A DNA stretch of 64,000 nucleotides, from assembly GCF_038452275.1 (NCBI RefSeq), contig NZ_CP141643.1, positions 186,001 to 250,000 on the forward strand, read 5' to 3'. Both the position numbers and the translations under genes were made by a program. This DNA is from Corynebacterium sp. BD556. Lineage in GTDB: Bacteria; Actinomycetota; Actinomycetes; Mycobacteriales; Mycobacteriaceae. The notes under the pieces were generated by a model that ran no database searches, was not told the DNA's origin, and saw only the letters and a list, made by a program, of their open reading frames with translations. Of the stretch, positions 35,823 through 44,067 are shown one piece after another (within the stretch, counting starts at the first letter, position 1; each line of letters begins with the position of its first letter).

Positions 35823-36254
35823 CTAGGCATCCTTGGGTGGGGTGGTACCCGCTTGAGCCGGGGACTGGCCAGCGAGAAGATCGCGGATCTCGGTGAGCAG
35901 CTCGGTATCAGTCGGGGCCGGCTCGTCCTCGGAAATACCGCGGCGGCGCTTCTGCATCTGGTCCAGCTTATTCATCGGGGCGACGATGCAGAAGTAGACA
36001 ACTGCGGCGATCAGCAGGAAGTTGATGATCGCGGTCAGCAGCATGCCGAAGTCGAGCGCGGTGTCGGGGCGGCCCGGGATGACCGGAACCTTAAGGCCGC
36101 CGACTTCGGCGCCACCGAAGATATTGAGCAAGGGGTTGATGATGGCGTCGGAAAACGCCGTGACAACCGCGGTGAATGCGGCACCGATGACGACACCGAC
36201 AGCCAAGTCGATGACGTTGCCACGCAAAATAAACTCTTTGAAGCCGTTGAGCAT
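35823..36254 (-). CDS. mscL: Large-conductance mechanosensitive channel
   Basis: A 143-residue MscL: amphipathic N-helix (MLNGFKEFILRGNVIDLAVG), TM1 with the gate region VGVVIGAAFTAVV, a periplasmic loop, TM2 (MLLTAIINFLLIAAVVYFCIV) and a cytoplasmic helix of charged residues. It acts as the emergency valve in hypo-osmotic shock. The C-terminus is longer than the E. coli form. Confidence 0.96.
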   Translation of the reverse strand: MLNGFKEFILRGNVIDLAVGVVIGAAFTAVVTAFSDAIINPLLNIFGGAEVGGLKVPVIPGRPDTALDFGMLLTAIINFLLIAAVVYFCIVAPMNKLDQMQKRRRGISEDEPAPTDTELLTEIRDLLAGQSPAQAGTTPPKDA

Positions 36255-36303
36255 TTTTCTCCTTGATGAACCTGTTAATAAAGTTTTGGGCGTTTAACAG
36301 TGA

Positions 36304-36921
36304 CTATAGCGTGCGGCCGTCCAAAACTACGGTCAATGGAGTTCCCAGCGAGGCCGCAGCCACTGCCTTAGCCTGCGAATCGGGCAGGAGCAACAACACT
36401 GTGGAGTCGTGCTGACCTGCAACAACTACTTTTCCACCCTCGGCAACGATGAGAGGTGCCCCCGATTTTTCTTGCAGGGAGATTACGCTCACACCCGCGC
36501 CGTGGTGCAGCATAGGAATGATGTCAGGCTCCGCCAACACCACCGGAACTAGCGTATAGGAGCTGCCCTCCGCGCCCTGTGGGACAAGACCGGCGGTGAG
36601 ATCTGGGCCCACCAAGCGCGTCGTCGTGACAACTTCACCGGCCGCCGCTTCAGCCGCGAGGATCTTGCCCTCGGCCTCAGCGGGAGAGAAAACAGCTCGC
36701 TCGGGAACGACGCTGCTGGGCAGTCTTTTGCGCGTCACGTCCCCCGTTTCAATGACGGCTCCGGCGTCAACGTCGCGGGCGAAGACCGTGACTTCGGGCG
36801 CAGCGGTGCGTGAGGTGACTCCGCTTAAGGCTGCTGCGAACAGCAGGGCCGCGGCGGCCGCACGGCGAACCAACGTAGCCCGACGGTGGCCAGGGGTGCG
36901 CAGAAGATCCAACAGTTTCAT
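36304..36921 (-). CDS. SAF-domain protein with N-terminal membrane anchor
   Basis: A 205-residue protein: a basic N-terminus (LLRTPGHRRATLVRR), one hydrophobic helix (about 19-35), then a SAF-type beta-clip domain (VTVFARDVDAGAVIETGDVT; VFSPAEAEGKILAAEAAAGE) like the N-terminal half of CpaB/RcpC pilus-assembly proteins. No pilus genes are nearby, so the role is open. A TTG seven codons upstream (36942) is an alternative start, but ATG 36921 follows AAAGGGGG and leaves 7 bases to the fthC stop. Confidence 0.8.
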   Translation of the reverse strand: MKLLDLLRTPGHRRATLVRRAAAAALLFAAALSGVTSRTAAPEVTVFARDVDAGAVIETGDVTRKRLPSSVVPERAVFSPAEAEGKILAAEAAAGEVVTTTRLVGPDLTAGLVPQGAEGSSYTLVPVVLAEPDIIPMLHHGAGVSVISLQEKSGAPLIVAEGGKVVVAGQHDSTVLLLLPDSQAKAVAAASLGTPLTVVLDGRTL

Positions 36922-36928
36922 ACCCCCT

Positions 36929-37504
36929 TTAGACTGCGCCAAGCACCGTCCGGTTCCCGCCCGGGGTAATAATCACCCCTACCGGAACATCGAATTGATC
37001 ATGGGGGACTTCGGCGACGAGGTCGTCGTCGTAAAGCAAGGCGGCAAGCGGCACGTCGATCCCCCTCAACGCCCGGTCGTAATAGCCCGCGCCCTTACCC
37101 AAGCGCATACCGTGCTTATCGACGGCCAACGCCGGAACCAACACCACATCGCACGAGCGCAGCACATGAGAGTTGAAGCGGGCACCGTTCGGGTAGGAGA
37201 CGCCGAAGGCATCGATGCTGAAGGAAGGGGAATAGGAAGCCCAGGCAAGGACGCCTTGTGTCAACGAGATAGGCAAAAATAGCCTTCTGCAAACACCCGC
37301 GAGGCGAGGGACAAGGAAGTCCCCGCCCGGCTCAGAAGGCAAAGGGTTGTAGGCGGCAACATTGCCCGTCAAGCCGGAATCGCACAAGTAAGAAACGGTA
37401 TTGGCCACAAGCTGCTCGTCGAGGCGGCGCTTGGTGGCCGGGTCGGCTGCCAGGAAGCGTCGAGAAGCGAGGCGTTCTTTACGGACCTGCTGTTTAGTGG
37501 GCAC
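36929..37504 (-). CDS. fthC: 5-formyltetrahydrofolate cyclo-ligase
   Basis: A 191-residue enzyme that converts 5-formyl-THF to 5,10-methenyl-THF with ATP. It starts KQQVRKERLASRR (ATP phosphate contact) and carries the signature VLVPALAVDKHGMRLGKGAGYYDRAL near residue 127. The frame is open far upstream across galU, but GTG 37504, 6 bases after AAGGAT, fits the family. It is divergent from galU. Confidence 0.92.
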   Translation of the reverse strand: MPTKQQVRKERLASRRFLAADPATKRRLDEQLVANTVSYLCDSGLTGNVAAYNPLPSEPGGDFLVPRLAGVCRRLFLPISLTQGVLAWASYSPSFSIDAFGVSYPNGARFNSHVLRSCDVVLVPALAVDKHGMRLGKGAGYYDRALRGIDVPLAALLYDDDLVAEVPHDQFDVPVGVIITPGGNRTVLGAV

Positions 37505-37571
37505 ACACACATCCTTACACGCACGGGTCAAAGGCGCTAAAGGGTGGGAAAGGGCTGTAAGCTCACCCATT

Positions 37572-38498
37572 ATGCAGAATTCCACGCAGAATCCGGTCAA
37601 AACCGTCGTTGTCCCAGCAGCTGGCATGGGGACGAGGTTTTTGCCCGCGACGAAAACGGTTCCTAAGGAGCTGTTGCCGGTGGTGGATACCCCGGGCATC
37701 GAGCTGATCGCTGAGGAAGCGGCGCAGCTCGGTGCGCAACAAATGGTGGTGGTCACCGCCCCTGACAAACAGGAAATCATGCGTCACTTCGGCACCTTTG
37801 AGCAATTGTGCGAAACCTTGCGGGAACGCGGCAAGGATGAACAGGCGCAGAAGGTGGCCAAAGCAGCGGACCTAATCAACGCAGTTGCGGTGGAACAAGA
37901 AAAGCCGCTGGGCCTTGGTCACGCCGTGGGATGCGCTGAGTCCATGTTGGGCCAAGACGAGGACGTCGTGGCTGTCATGTTGCCGGATGATTTGGTGTTG
38001 CCGTTTGGCGTGATGCAGAAGATGGTCGAGGTACGCGCCCGGCTCGGCGGTTCAGTGTTATGTGCCTTTAACGTCACTCGTGAGGAAGTGTTCAACTACG
38101 GGGTGTTCGACGTGGAAGATGCGGGGGAGTCCTTCGCGGGTTTCGAAGTCAAGCGGGTACGCGGAATGGTGGAAAAACCAGCACCGGCAGAAGCCCCGTC
38201 GACACTGGTGGCAACAGGACGCTACTTGTTGGACCGCGGCATTTTCGCTGCGTTGCGTCAGATCACCCCGGGCAAAGGTGGGGAGCTGCAGCTTACGGAT
38301 GCGATCGAGTTGATGATTAGTCAGGGGCACCCCGTACACATCGTGGTCCATGAGGGCAAGCGCCACGATTTGGGGAATCCGGGCGGCTACATTCCGGCGA
38401 ATGTTGATTTCGGTTTGCGGCATGAAAAGTACGGCCCGGCGCTGTACTCGGCGCTGAAGAAGATCATCAGCGAGTTCGAAGCGGAGAACCTGCAGTAG
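37572..38498 (+). CDS. galU: UTP-glucose-1-phosphate uridylyltransferase
   Basis: A 308-residue nucleotidyltransferase making UDP-glucose for envelope glycans and trehalose. The signature is VVVPAAGMGTRFLPATKTVPKELLP near residue 12; MLPDDLVL holds the metal aspartate and GMVEKPAP the sugar-phosphate lysine. ATG 37572 is used; a TAAGCT box ends 8 bases upstream, so it may be leaderless. It heads the galU-glp-rimJ-glpR cluster. Confidence 0.96.
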   Translation: MQNSTQNPVKTVVVPAAGMGTRFLPATKTVPKELLPVVDTPGIELIAEEAAQLGAQQMVVVTAPDKQEIMRHFGTFEQLCETLRERGKDEQAQKVAKAADLINAVAVEQEKPLGLGHAVGCAESMLGQDEDVVAVMLPDDLVLPFGVMQKMVEVRARLGGSVLCAFNVTREEVFNYGVFDVEDAGESFAGFEVKRVRGMVEKPAPAEAPSTLVATGRYLLDRGIFAALRQITPGKGGELQLTDAIELMISQGHPVHIVVHEGKRHDLGNPGGYIPANVDFGLRHEKYGPALYSALKKIISEFEAENLQ

Positions 38499-38500
38499 CG

Positions 38501-39754
38501 ATGCGCAGTGTGAACGATCAGTTGGCGATAGTGCTCGACGCCGCGCCGACACCGGAGCCGATCCGCGTCAGTATTGCGGACGCGTTGGGTTTGATGTGCG
38601 CAGAGGAGGTCACTTCATCGCGCTCCCAACCGGGCTTTGCCCAGGCTGTGGTCGATGGCTACGCGGTGCGCGCAGTCGACGTCGGCGGGGGAGTTGCGCT
38701 GGGGGCGAAAATGGATGCGCAACACGCACCTTCGTTGCCGGTTGTCGGTGAAGTTGAAGCAGGCTCGCGCAAACCGCTGCGTTTGCAGCCCCGCCAAGCG
38801 GTGCGCGTGGCCACGGGGGCGCCATTGCCGACGCTTGCCGACGCCGTCTTGCCCCTCGAGTGGACCGACCGCGGCCGCAAACGCGTCACCGCCACCCGCG
38901 CTGTACGCTCCGGCGACTTCGTGCGTCGAGAAGGCGACGACGTACAGCCAGGAGATTTGGTTGTGCGAGCCGGGACGGTGCTCGGGCCCGCCCAAATCGG
39001 GCTGTTGGCGGCGGCGGGGCGAGACAAGGTGCTTGTCTCCCCACGCCCACGGGTAGCCGTGATGTCCTTCGGACTTGAACTGGTAGACATTGATCGCGAC
39101 CCCGGACTAGGCAACGTCTACGACGTTACCTCTTATGCCCTCACCGCCGCCGCGCGTGAAGCTGGCGCAGACGCGCAGCGCGTCGGCATCATCAACGCTG
39201 AACCCCGCAAGCTGAAAGAAACCATTGCCACCCAGCTCGCCCGCAGCGAAATGGTGGTCATCGCTGGTGCCGTCGGAGGCAGCGGGGCAATGGCTGTCCA
39301 GCAGGTGCTCGCGGAACTTGGCGAGGTGGACACCACTCGCGTAGCCATGCACCCCGGCTCAGTCCAAGGCTTCGGACTCATGGGCACAGAGCGCACCCCA
39401 GCTTTCCTTCTACCCTCAAACCCGGCAGCCGCACTGGTGATCTTCGAAACGATCATCCGCCCAGCGATCCGCCGCTCGCTGGGCAAACAAGAACCGAAGC
39501 GCCGAGCAGTCCAAGCACGCTCCCTGGGCCCAATCCAATCGATCCCGGGCCGTCGCGGCTTCATCCGCGCCCGCCTCATGCGCGATATGGAAACGGGGGA
39601 CTACCTCGTTCAAGCGCTTGGGGGCCCGCAAGGTCCACCCGCCCACCTTCTGGCCGGCTTTGCCGACGCGAACGCGATAATTGAGCTGCCCGAGGAGGTC
39701 AGCGAGGTCCGCCCCGGCGACATCGTCGACGTGATTTTCCTGCAACAAAGGTAG
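38501..39754 (+). CDS. glp: Gephyrin-like MoeA-family protein Glp
   Basis: A 417-residue MoeA-fold protein: domain with AQAVVDGYAVRA, RVATGAPLPTLADAVLPLEW, a molybdopterin-binding domain around residues 180-320, and the C-terminal MoeA domain IV. In C. glutamicum the protein at this locus (Glp) binds FtsZ and the membrane receptor GlpR and links division to polar growth. The usual MoeA signature (SGGxSxGxxD) is degenerate here: AGAVGGSGAMA lacks the aspartate. It begins 2 bases after the galU stop. Confidence 0.9.
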   Translation: MRSVNDQLAIVLDAAPTPEPIRVSIADALGLMCAEEVTSSRSQPGFAQAVVDGYAVRAVDVGGGVALGAKMDAQHAPSLPVVGEVEAGSRKPLRLQPRQAVRVATGAPLPTLADAVLPLEWTDRGRKRVTATRAVRSGDFVRREGDDVQPGDLVVRAGTVLGPAQIGLLAAAGRDKVLVSPRPRVAVMSFGLELVDIDRDPGLGNVYDVTSYALTAAAREAGADAQRVGIINAEPRKLKETIATQLARSEMVVIAGAVGGSGAMAVQQVLAELGEVDTTRVAMHPGSVQGFGLMGTERTPAFLLPSNPAAALVIFETIIRPAIRRSLGKQEPKRRAVQARSLGPIQSIPGRRGFIRARLMRDMETGDYLVQALGGPQGPPAHLLAGFADANAIIELPEEVSEVRPGDIVDVIFLQQR

Positions 39755-39756
39755 CC

Positions 39757-40419
39757 ATGTTCGGTTCCACCGCACCGGGGTGGCCGGAAGCATCTCCAAC
39801 GCTCCTGCTGCCGGATCACTCACACGTGCGCCTGCGTCCCCTGCGGCGCGCCGACGGCAAAGATTGCACCCGGATGCGCACTGTCGACGAGCAATGGCTC
39901 CGGCCTGTAGAACCAACAGTCGAAGGGAGCTGGAAAGACGCTCACAGCCTTGCCGCGTGGCGAAAAAACTGGTCACAACTACGCGCTATGGCGGTGCAGG
40001 GAATCGTCGTTCCGCTTGCCATCGAACTTGACGGTTCCTTCGTGGGGCAAGTCACCCTAGGAAACATTCAGCACGGCGCAGTGAGCGAATGTTGGATCGG
40101 CTACTGGGTTCACTCCGCGTTTATGGGGCGCGGGATCGCCACGGCGGCGTGCGGATTGGGCACCGATCACGCTCTCACGCGCGTCGGCCTGCACCGCGTG
40201 ACGGCGACCTTTCTGCCGGACAACCCGGCCTCAGGTCGGGTGTTAGCGGCCAACGGGTACCGCAAGGAAGGCTATCTGCGGCGAAACCTACACATCGACG
40301 GGAAGTGGCGCGACCACCATCTCGTGGCCATCAACAGGGAGGACTTTTCAACAACCGCAGTCAACCGCCTCATCGACGCAGGCAAGGTTCGCCCCCTCCG
40401 GCGTGGCTCAACAGGATAG
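39757..40419 (+). CDS. rimJ: GNAT-family acetyltransferase (RimJ-like)
   Basis: A 220-residue GNAT N-acetyltransferase of the ribosomal-protein-alanine type. ECWIGYWVHSAFMGRGIATAACGLG near residue 112 holds the acetyl-CoA pyrophosphate loop (GRGIAT), and NPASGRVLAANGYRKEG is the typical C-terminal segment. The target is unknown. It starts 2 bases after glp and is conserved between moeA1/glp and the glpR homologue in mycobacteria. Confidence 0.9.
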   Translation: MFGSTAPGWPEASPTLLLPDHSHVRLRPLRRADGKDCTRMRTVDEQWLRPVEPTVEGSWKDAHSLAAWRKNWSQLRAMAVQGIVVPLAIELDGSFVGQVTLGNIQHGAVSECWIGYWVHSAFMGRGIATAACGLGTDHALTRVGLHRVTATFLPDNPASGRVLAANGYRKEGYLRRNLHIDGKWRDHHLVAINREDFSTTAVNRLIDAGKVRPLRRGSTG

Positions 40420-40487
40420 AGCCCGACGGAAGATAGCCTTAGAGACTCGCAAGCTCGCCAGTTCACTCGAAGAAAGGTGACCGCCTC

Positions 40488-41549
40488 ATGGGCAGCCTCA
40501 GCCTGATCATCGTCTTGATCGTTGTCGTGTGGGTAATCGTGCTCGCACCGATGGTGCTGGGCAATAACAAGCCCATCCGCCGCTCCGGCGAGGGCTATGA
40601 GGAAACGCGCGTGCTGCACACCGGCGACGGAGAACCTTTCGCCGGACGTCCCCGGCCCCGCTTGACCAAAGCAGACATCCACCGCTTCGACGAGCAAGAT
40701 GACCAGGACTACGAAATCGTGGAGCCTGGAGAGCACTCCGTGCTTATCGACGTCCCCAGCACCGCCCCGGACACCCCCGACGAAAACACGACAATCGACG
40801 GCGAAGTCATCACACCCGAAACAGGCGATTCGACCGAGCTGCCCCTTCTGCAGCAAGAAGAAGTGCAGGAGGAAGCTGAAGACACCGTAGACGCCGAAGA
40901 CACCGTAGACGCCGTAGTCGCCGAAGATGCGGGTGAGCCTTACCCACTCGAGGACTCCTACCTGTCTCCCGGCGACTATGGTTACGACACTGCGTCGGCT
41001 CCGCAAGACGCGTCGGAAGCAGAAAACGCCTCCAGCGCGGAAACGGAGCCACAGCAGCAAACCCAAGCCGGGGAGGACTCCGAGCCCACAGAAGAAGACA
41101 TCGAGTTCGCCCGCGCCCGCCGTGGCCGCGGCGGGTGGGACCCCGAGCGCGAAAAGCGCTCCAAGGCAGACAAGTTCAAGCGCCGGCAGCGCACCCTCCT
41201 CGGCCTGATCATCGCCGACGTAATCACCTTCGTTGCAGCTTTCGTAGCCGGAGGATGGGTCTGGGCCCTGCCAGCAGTCACCGTCGGCCTGACCATGTGG
41301 TTTATGGTGGTGCTACGCGGAGTCGTCCGCCAAGAGCGCGCCTTGCACGCCCGCCGAGTACGCCAACTGCGGCGCGCCCGCATGGGAGCGATCTCCGGCG
41401 ACAAGGACGCACCTATTCCGCACTACCGCCGCCGACCAGGCGCCGTCATCGTCGAGATGGACGACGAAAGCCCCGACTTCACCCAGTTGCCCTACCACCA
41501 GCTTGACGAGGCAATACCCACCCCCGAAACCCCAGCGCGCGCCAGCTAA
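40488..41549 (+). CDS. glpR: Membrane receptor GlpR for Glp
   Basis: A 353-residue membrane protein with one N-terminal helix (LSLIIVLIVVVWVIVLAPMV), a long acidic cytoplasmic linker (about 45-215) and two closely spaced helices near residues 240-285, then a basic tail (ARRVRQLRRARMG). Topology and position after rimJ match GlpR, which recruits Glp to the septum in C. glutamicum; the mycobacterial counterpart is Rv0996. The linker contains the imperfect repeat EDTVDAEDTVDAVVAED. GAAAGG precedes the ATG. Confidence 0.88.
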   Translation: MGSLSLIIVLIVVVWVIVLAPMVLGNNKPIRRSGEGYEETRVLHTGDGEPFAGRPRPRLTKADIHRFDEQDDQDYEIVEPGEHSVLIDVPSTAPDTPDENTTIDGEVITPETGDSTELPLLQQEEVQEEAEDTVDAEDTVDAVVAEDAGEPYPLEDSYLSPGDYGYDTASAPQDASEAENASSAETEPQQQTQAGEDSEPTEEDIEFARARRGRGGWDPEREKRSKADKFKRRQRTLLGLIIADVITFVAAFVAGGWVWALPAVTVGLTMWFMVVLRGVVRQERALHARRVRQLRRARMGAISGDKDAPIPHYRRRPGAVIVEMDDESPDFTQLPYHQLDEAIPTPETPARAS

Positions 41550-41625
41550 AACCCAAGCGCCAAAACACATCCCTGCCTGCACGGTTTCGTCTCTACCGCC
41601 GGGCAGGAGTAACCTCATCGGCATT

Positions 41626-41701
41626 GGGGCTATAGCTCAGTTGGTAGAGCGTCGCGTTCGCAATGCGAAGGTCAGGGGTTCAATTCCCCTTAGCTCCACC
41701 A
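41626..41701 (+). tRNA. tRNA-Ala (anticodon CGC)
   Basis: Cloverleaf: acceptor GGGGCTA/TAGCTCC, D-arm GCTC/GAGC, anticodon stem TCGCG/TGCGA with loop TTCGCAA (anticodon CGC), T-arm AGGGG/CCCCT with TTCAATT, discriminator A at 41698 and encoded CCA at 41699-41701. It marks the left border of the accessory block. Confidence 0.97.
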
Positions 41702-41704
41702 CTA

Positions 41705-41739
41705 GGACGCCCATTGTGATACATAGTGGGCGTCCTTTT
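41705..41739 (+). terminator. tRNA-Ala terminator
   Basis: GGACGCCCA (41705-41713) and TGGGCGTCC (41727-41735) form a 9-base stem followed by TTTT, 3 bases after the CCA end. Confidence 0.85.
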
Positions 41740-41890
41740 CTGTGTCCCTTGGGTTCCGCGTTTTACCTGGTATTTCGCGGGGGTTTGAGGGGTTTTCTTT
41801 TTTACGGGGCCGGGTGGGAGCGGTGCTGGTGGTGGTCTGTGACGAGGAAAGTGCCGCGGTCGCCCTTGTCAGTGCGGCTGATCGGGGCCT
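41740..41890. other. Sequence between tRNA-Ala terminator and IS21 remnant
   Basis: No recognisable gene. A minus-strand open frame crosses it but has no family resemblance. The 9-mer CCTTGTCAG occurs twice (41864-41872 and 41888-41896), the second copy running into the IS21 end. Confidence 0.5.
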
Positions 41891-42259
41891 TGTCAGCGCT
41901 CTTTGAAAAGTAGCCCAAAACGCTTTTCGAAAAATAGCCCATCCGAAAAAGATTGGATGGGTGATTTCTTTGGATCAATGGGCTCAAATTCGGTTCCCGC
42001 GTGGGCAGGGACTGTCAATCAGGAAGATCGCTGAGGAAGTCGGTTGCGCGAAGAAAACCGTTGAACGCGCGCTGGCGTCTGACTCTCCCCCGAAGTACTC
42101 GCCGCGCCCGGTTAGGTCAACGAGTTTCGACGCTTACGAGCCGGCAGTGCGCACGTTGTTGGCCGACTCACCCCGGTTGAACGCGAAAGTCATCGCTTAG
42201 CGCGTCGGGTGGGAAGGCTCGGAATCATGGTTCCGCAAAAACGTAGCCAAAATTGAGGC
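41891..42259 (+). mobile_element. Remnant of an IS21-family element (left end plus 5' part of istA)
   Basis: The left end begins TGTCAGCGCT and contains two direct copies of a 13-base terminal repeat (GAAAAGTAGCCCA at 41905-41917 and GAAAAATAGCCCA at 41929-41941), as is usual for IS21-family multiple terminal repeats. The 5' part of istA follows. The right part and istB are missing; the IS3-family element is inserted at the end of the recognisable portion. Confidence 0.75.
41961..42259 (+). pseudogene. istA fragment (IS21 transposase N-terminus)
   Basis: From GTG 41961 the frame encodes the N-terminal helix-turn-helix of IstA (MISLDQWAQIR; LSIRKIAEEVGCAKKTVERA; ASDSPPKY). An in-frame TAG at 42198-42200 interrupts it, and the same frame then continues with RVGWEGSESWFRKNVAKIEA, the next expected IstA segment, up to the IS3 insertion. 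So the gene has a nonsense mutation and is truncated; the DDE catalytic domain is absent. Confidence 0.8.
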
Positions 42260-42310
42260 GGCCTGGGTTGGTCGGAGACTAGGTTTTACCCGAGGAGGAC
42301 GATCAGCATC

Positions 42311-42643
42311 ATGGCACGGCCCAGCAAGTACGACACCGCTACCCAAGAACGCGCGGTACGTATGTACTTCGAACGTCTCGAAGACGGCGACATCTCCAAG
42401 GCAGCCGCCCGCCGAGAGATCGGCGAACTGCTCGGCGTAAAGGAATCCACTCTGCGCAACTGGATCCGAAAACAGGAAAAGCAGGAACAAGCACCCCAGC
42501 CCGGCTCCCTGTCCTACGAGCAGCTCCAGGCTGTCTACGAGGAGCAGGCCAAGGAAGTCGCCAAACTGCGACGAGCCAATGAGATCCTCAAGACGGCGTC
42601 AGCTTTTTTCGCCCAAGCGGAGCTCGACCGCAAACTTCGGTAG
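42311..42643 (+). CDS. IS3-family transposase OrfA
   Basis: A 110-residue helix-turn-helix protein (RMYFERLEDGDISKAAARRE; LLGVKESTLRNWIRKQEKQ) ending in the leucine-zipper-like coiled coil EVAKLRRANEILKTASAFFAQAEL. It binds the IS ends. GGAGGACG lies upstream. Near its 3' end the codons GCT TTT TTC make the slippery heptamer T TTT TTC. Confidence 0.9.
   Translation: MARPSKYDTATQERAVRMYFERLEDGDISKAAARREIGELLGVKESTLRNWIRKQEKQEQAPQPGSLSYEQLQAVYEEQAKEVAKLRRANEILKTASAFFAQAELDRKLR
42604..42610 (+). promoter_or_regulatory. Programmed -1 frameshift site between orfA and orfB
   Basis: TTTTTTC in the phase T TTT TTC of orfA is a canonical -1 slippery heptamer. After slippage the frame reads without stop into orfB (FFRPSGARPQTSVVVDFICT). 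IS3 elements make the active OrfAB transposase in this way. Confidence 0.7.
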
Positions 42644-42645
42644 TC

Positions 42646-43575
42646 GTGGATTTCATCTGCACCTACCGGAACCGTTTCGGGGTCGAGCCAATCTGCGAAA
42701 CCTTGACTGCCCACGGCATTGCGATTGCCCCGAGCACCTTCTACGCCCACCAGTCCCGCGGCTTCGGCCCCACCGGAGCCGAACTCGACGAAGCGTACGC
42801 CGCCTACCGCATCTACCGACTGTGGGAGGAAAACCGCAAGGTCTATGGCCGGCGCAAGCTCTGGAAAGCAGCCATCCGTGACGGCATGCTTATTGGTCGT
42901 GACCAGGTGGAACGGCTGATGAAGATCACCGGCATCCGCGGTGTGTCCCGCGGAATGCACCGCAAGAAGACGACCGTGGCCAATCCTGCGCACCGTCGGC
43001 ACCCGGACCGAATAGGCCGTCGGTGGAGGTATCCGTCGCATCCGGATCAGTGGTGGATCGCGGACTTCACCTACGCCTGGACGCGGGAGGGATTCTGCTA
43101 CGTCGCCTTCATCGTCGACGCCTACTTGCGGCAGGTCCTCGGCTGGGTCCTCACCACGGTGATGGACACCACGATGGTGCTCATGGCCCTGGAACACGCG
43201 TTATTCAGCCGCAGACGCACCCGCATGGATTTCACCGCCACCGGCATCGTCTATCACTCGGACGCCGGGGCGCAATACACCTCGCTGGCGTTCACCGACG
43301 CGCTGGCAGACGCCGGACTCCAGGGCTCGATCGGCTCGGTCGGTGATGCTCTGGACAACGCGATGATGGAGTCGACGATCGGGCTGTACAAGACTGAGCT
43401 CATCGACGTCGATCCCGCACGCACATAAAGGGATGCCCGGAAGGTCGAAACGGAAACGGCCTCGTGGGTCTACTGGTACAATCACCAGCGTCTGCACTCG
43501 TCGATCGGTGACGTTCCCCCGATCGAATACGAGCAGGACTACGAGGAATTCAACACCACTCGAAAAGCCCAGTAA
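42646..43575 (+). pseudogene. IS3-family transposase OrfB with in-frame stop
   Basis: The DDE integrase-core protein is recognisable throughout: HTH_21-like part (YAAYRIYRLWEENRKVYGRR), first Asp in WWIADFTYAW, second Asp in VYHSDAGAQYTS, and Glu in DNAMMESTIGLYKTEL. A TAA at 43426-43428 stops it after DVDPART. The same frame continues with WVYWYNHQRLHSSIGDVPPI, the conserved IS3 C-terminus, to a natural stop at 43573-43575. The catalytic triad lies before the stop but the last 49 codons would be lost. Confidence 0.85.
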
Positions 43576-43662
43576 GGCTTTTACCCGTAGTCACCGAAAA
43601 ACTCAGGCCGATTCAGAAAGTAAAGGCTCCCGCCTAAAAAGTGTTTGTTGGTTCGGGGCCTG

Positions 43663-44067
43663 TTAGCCGTTGAACTGGGTGAGTTTGCCTACCTCTTTGC
43701 CGTCTGTGTCGAAGAAGACGAGTTCGGAGTTCGAGAGTTTCGCCGTCGCAGCAGTGCTGAGCCACGTATCGATGCCCTCGCAGTATTTCAAGGTTGTGGC
43801 CATATCAAGCGCAACGGTGCGGGCGTTTTCCTTCCAGCGACCGGTGAGGAGATTGCAGCCGTCTGAACCCGATAAATGGCCATTTCTTCCGAAAGTGATT
43901 GAGGGTTTGCCGTCTGTTCCAGGTTCACTGCCCCAAGTGGTGTCGGACACTGATGAATCGGTGGTGCTGCATGCGCTTAGACTGAGCAAAGCTGCGGCGA
44001 TAAGGAAAAGCGCAGATACGCCATCTCGAACTGATAAATGTTGGCCCAAACGAAAAACTCGTGACAT
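43663..44067 (-). CDS. META-domain lipoprotein (HslJ-like)
   Basis: A 134-residue lipoprotein: signal peptide with lipobox LSLSAC near residue 33, then one META/HslJ-type domain with TTWGSEPG, ITFGRNGHLSGSDGCNLLTG and a C-terminal strand ELVFFDTDGKEVGKLTQF. The motif GSDGCN is the family hallmark. META-domain proteins occur in envelope stress contexts, but no reaction is known. It lies directly right of the IS3 element. Confidence 0.85.
   Translation of the reverse strand: MSRVFRLGQHLSVRDGVSALFLIAAALLSLSACSTTDSSVSDTTWGSEPGTDGKPSITFGRNGHLSGSDGCNLLTGRWKENARTVALDMATTLKYCEGIDTWLSTAATAKLSNSELVFFDTDGKEVGKLTQFNG

Larger units (their letters stand above)
42264..43605 (+). mobile_element. IS3-family insertion sequence, 1342 bp, with GGCC target duplication
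   Basis: The element starts TGGGTTGGTCGGAGACTA (42264-42281) and ends with the imperfect inverted copy TAGTCACCGAAAAACTCA (43588-43605), giving the TG...CA ends of IS3-family elements with 14 of 18 bases matching. It is flanked by GGCC on both sides (42260-42263 and 43606-43609), a 4-base target duplication. It carries orfA and orfB in two overlapping phases. orfB has an internal stop, so this copy is probably not self-mobile. Confidence 0.88.

Noticed and set aside
40881-40935. Repeat array of CRISPR type
   Set aside because: The repeats are short, imperfect, without spacers, and are in frame inside glpR.
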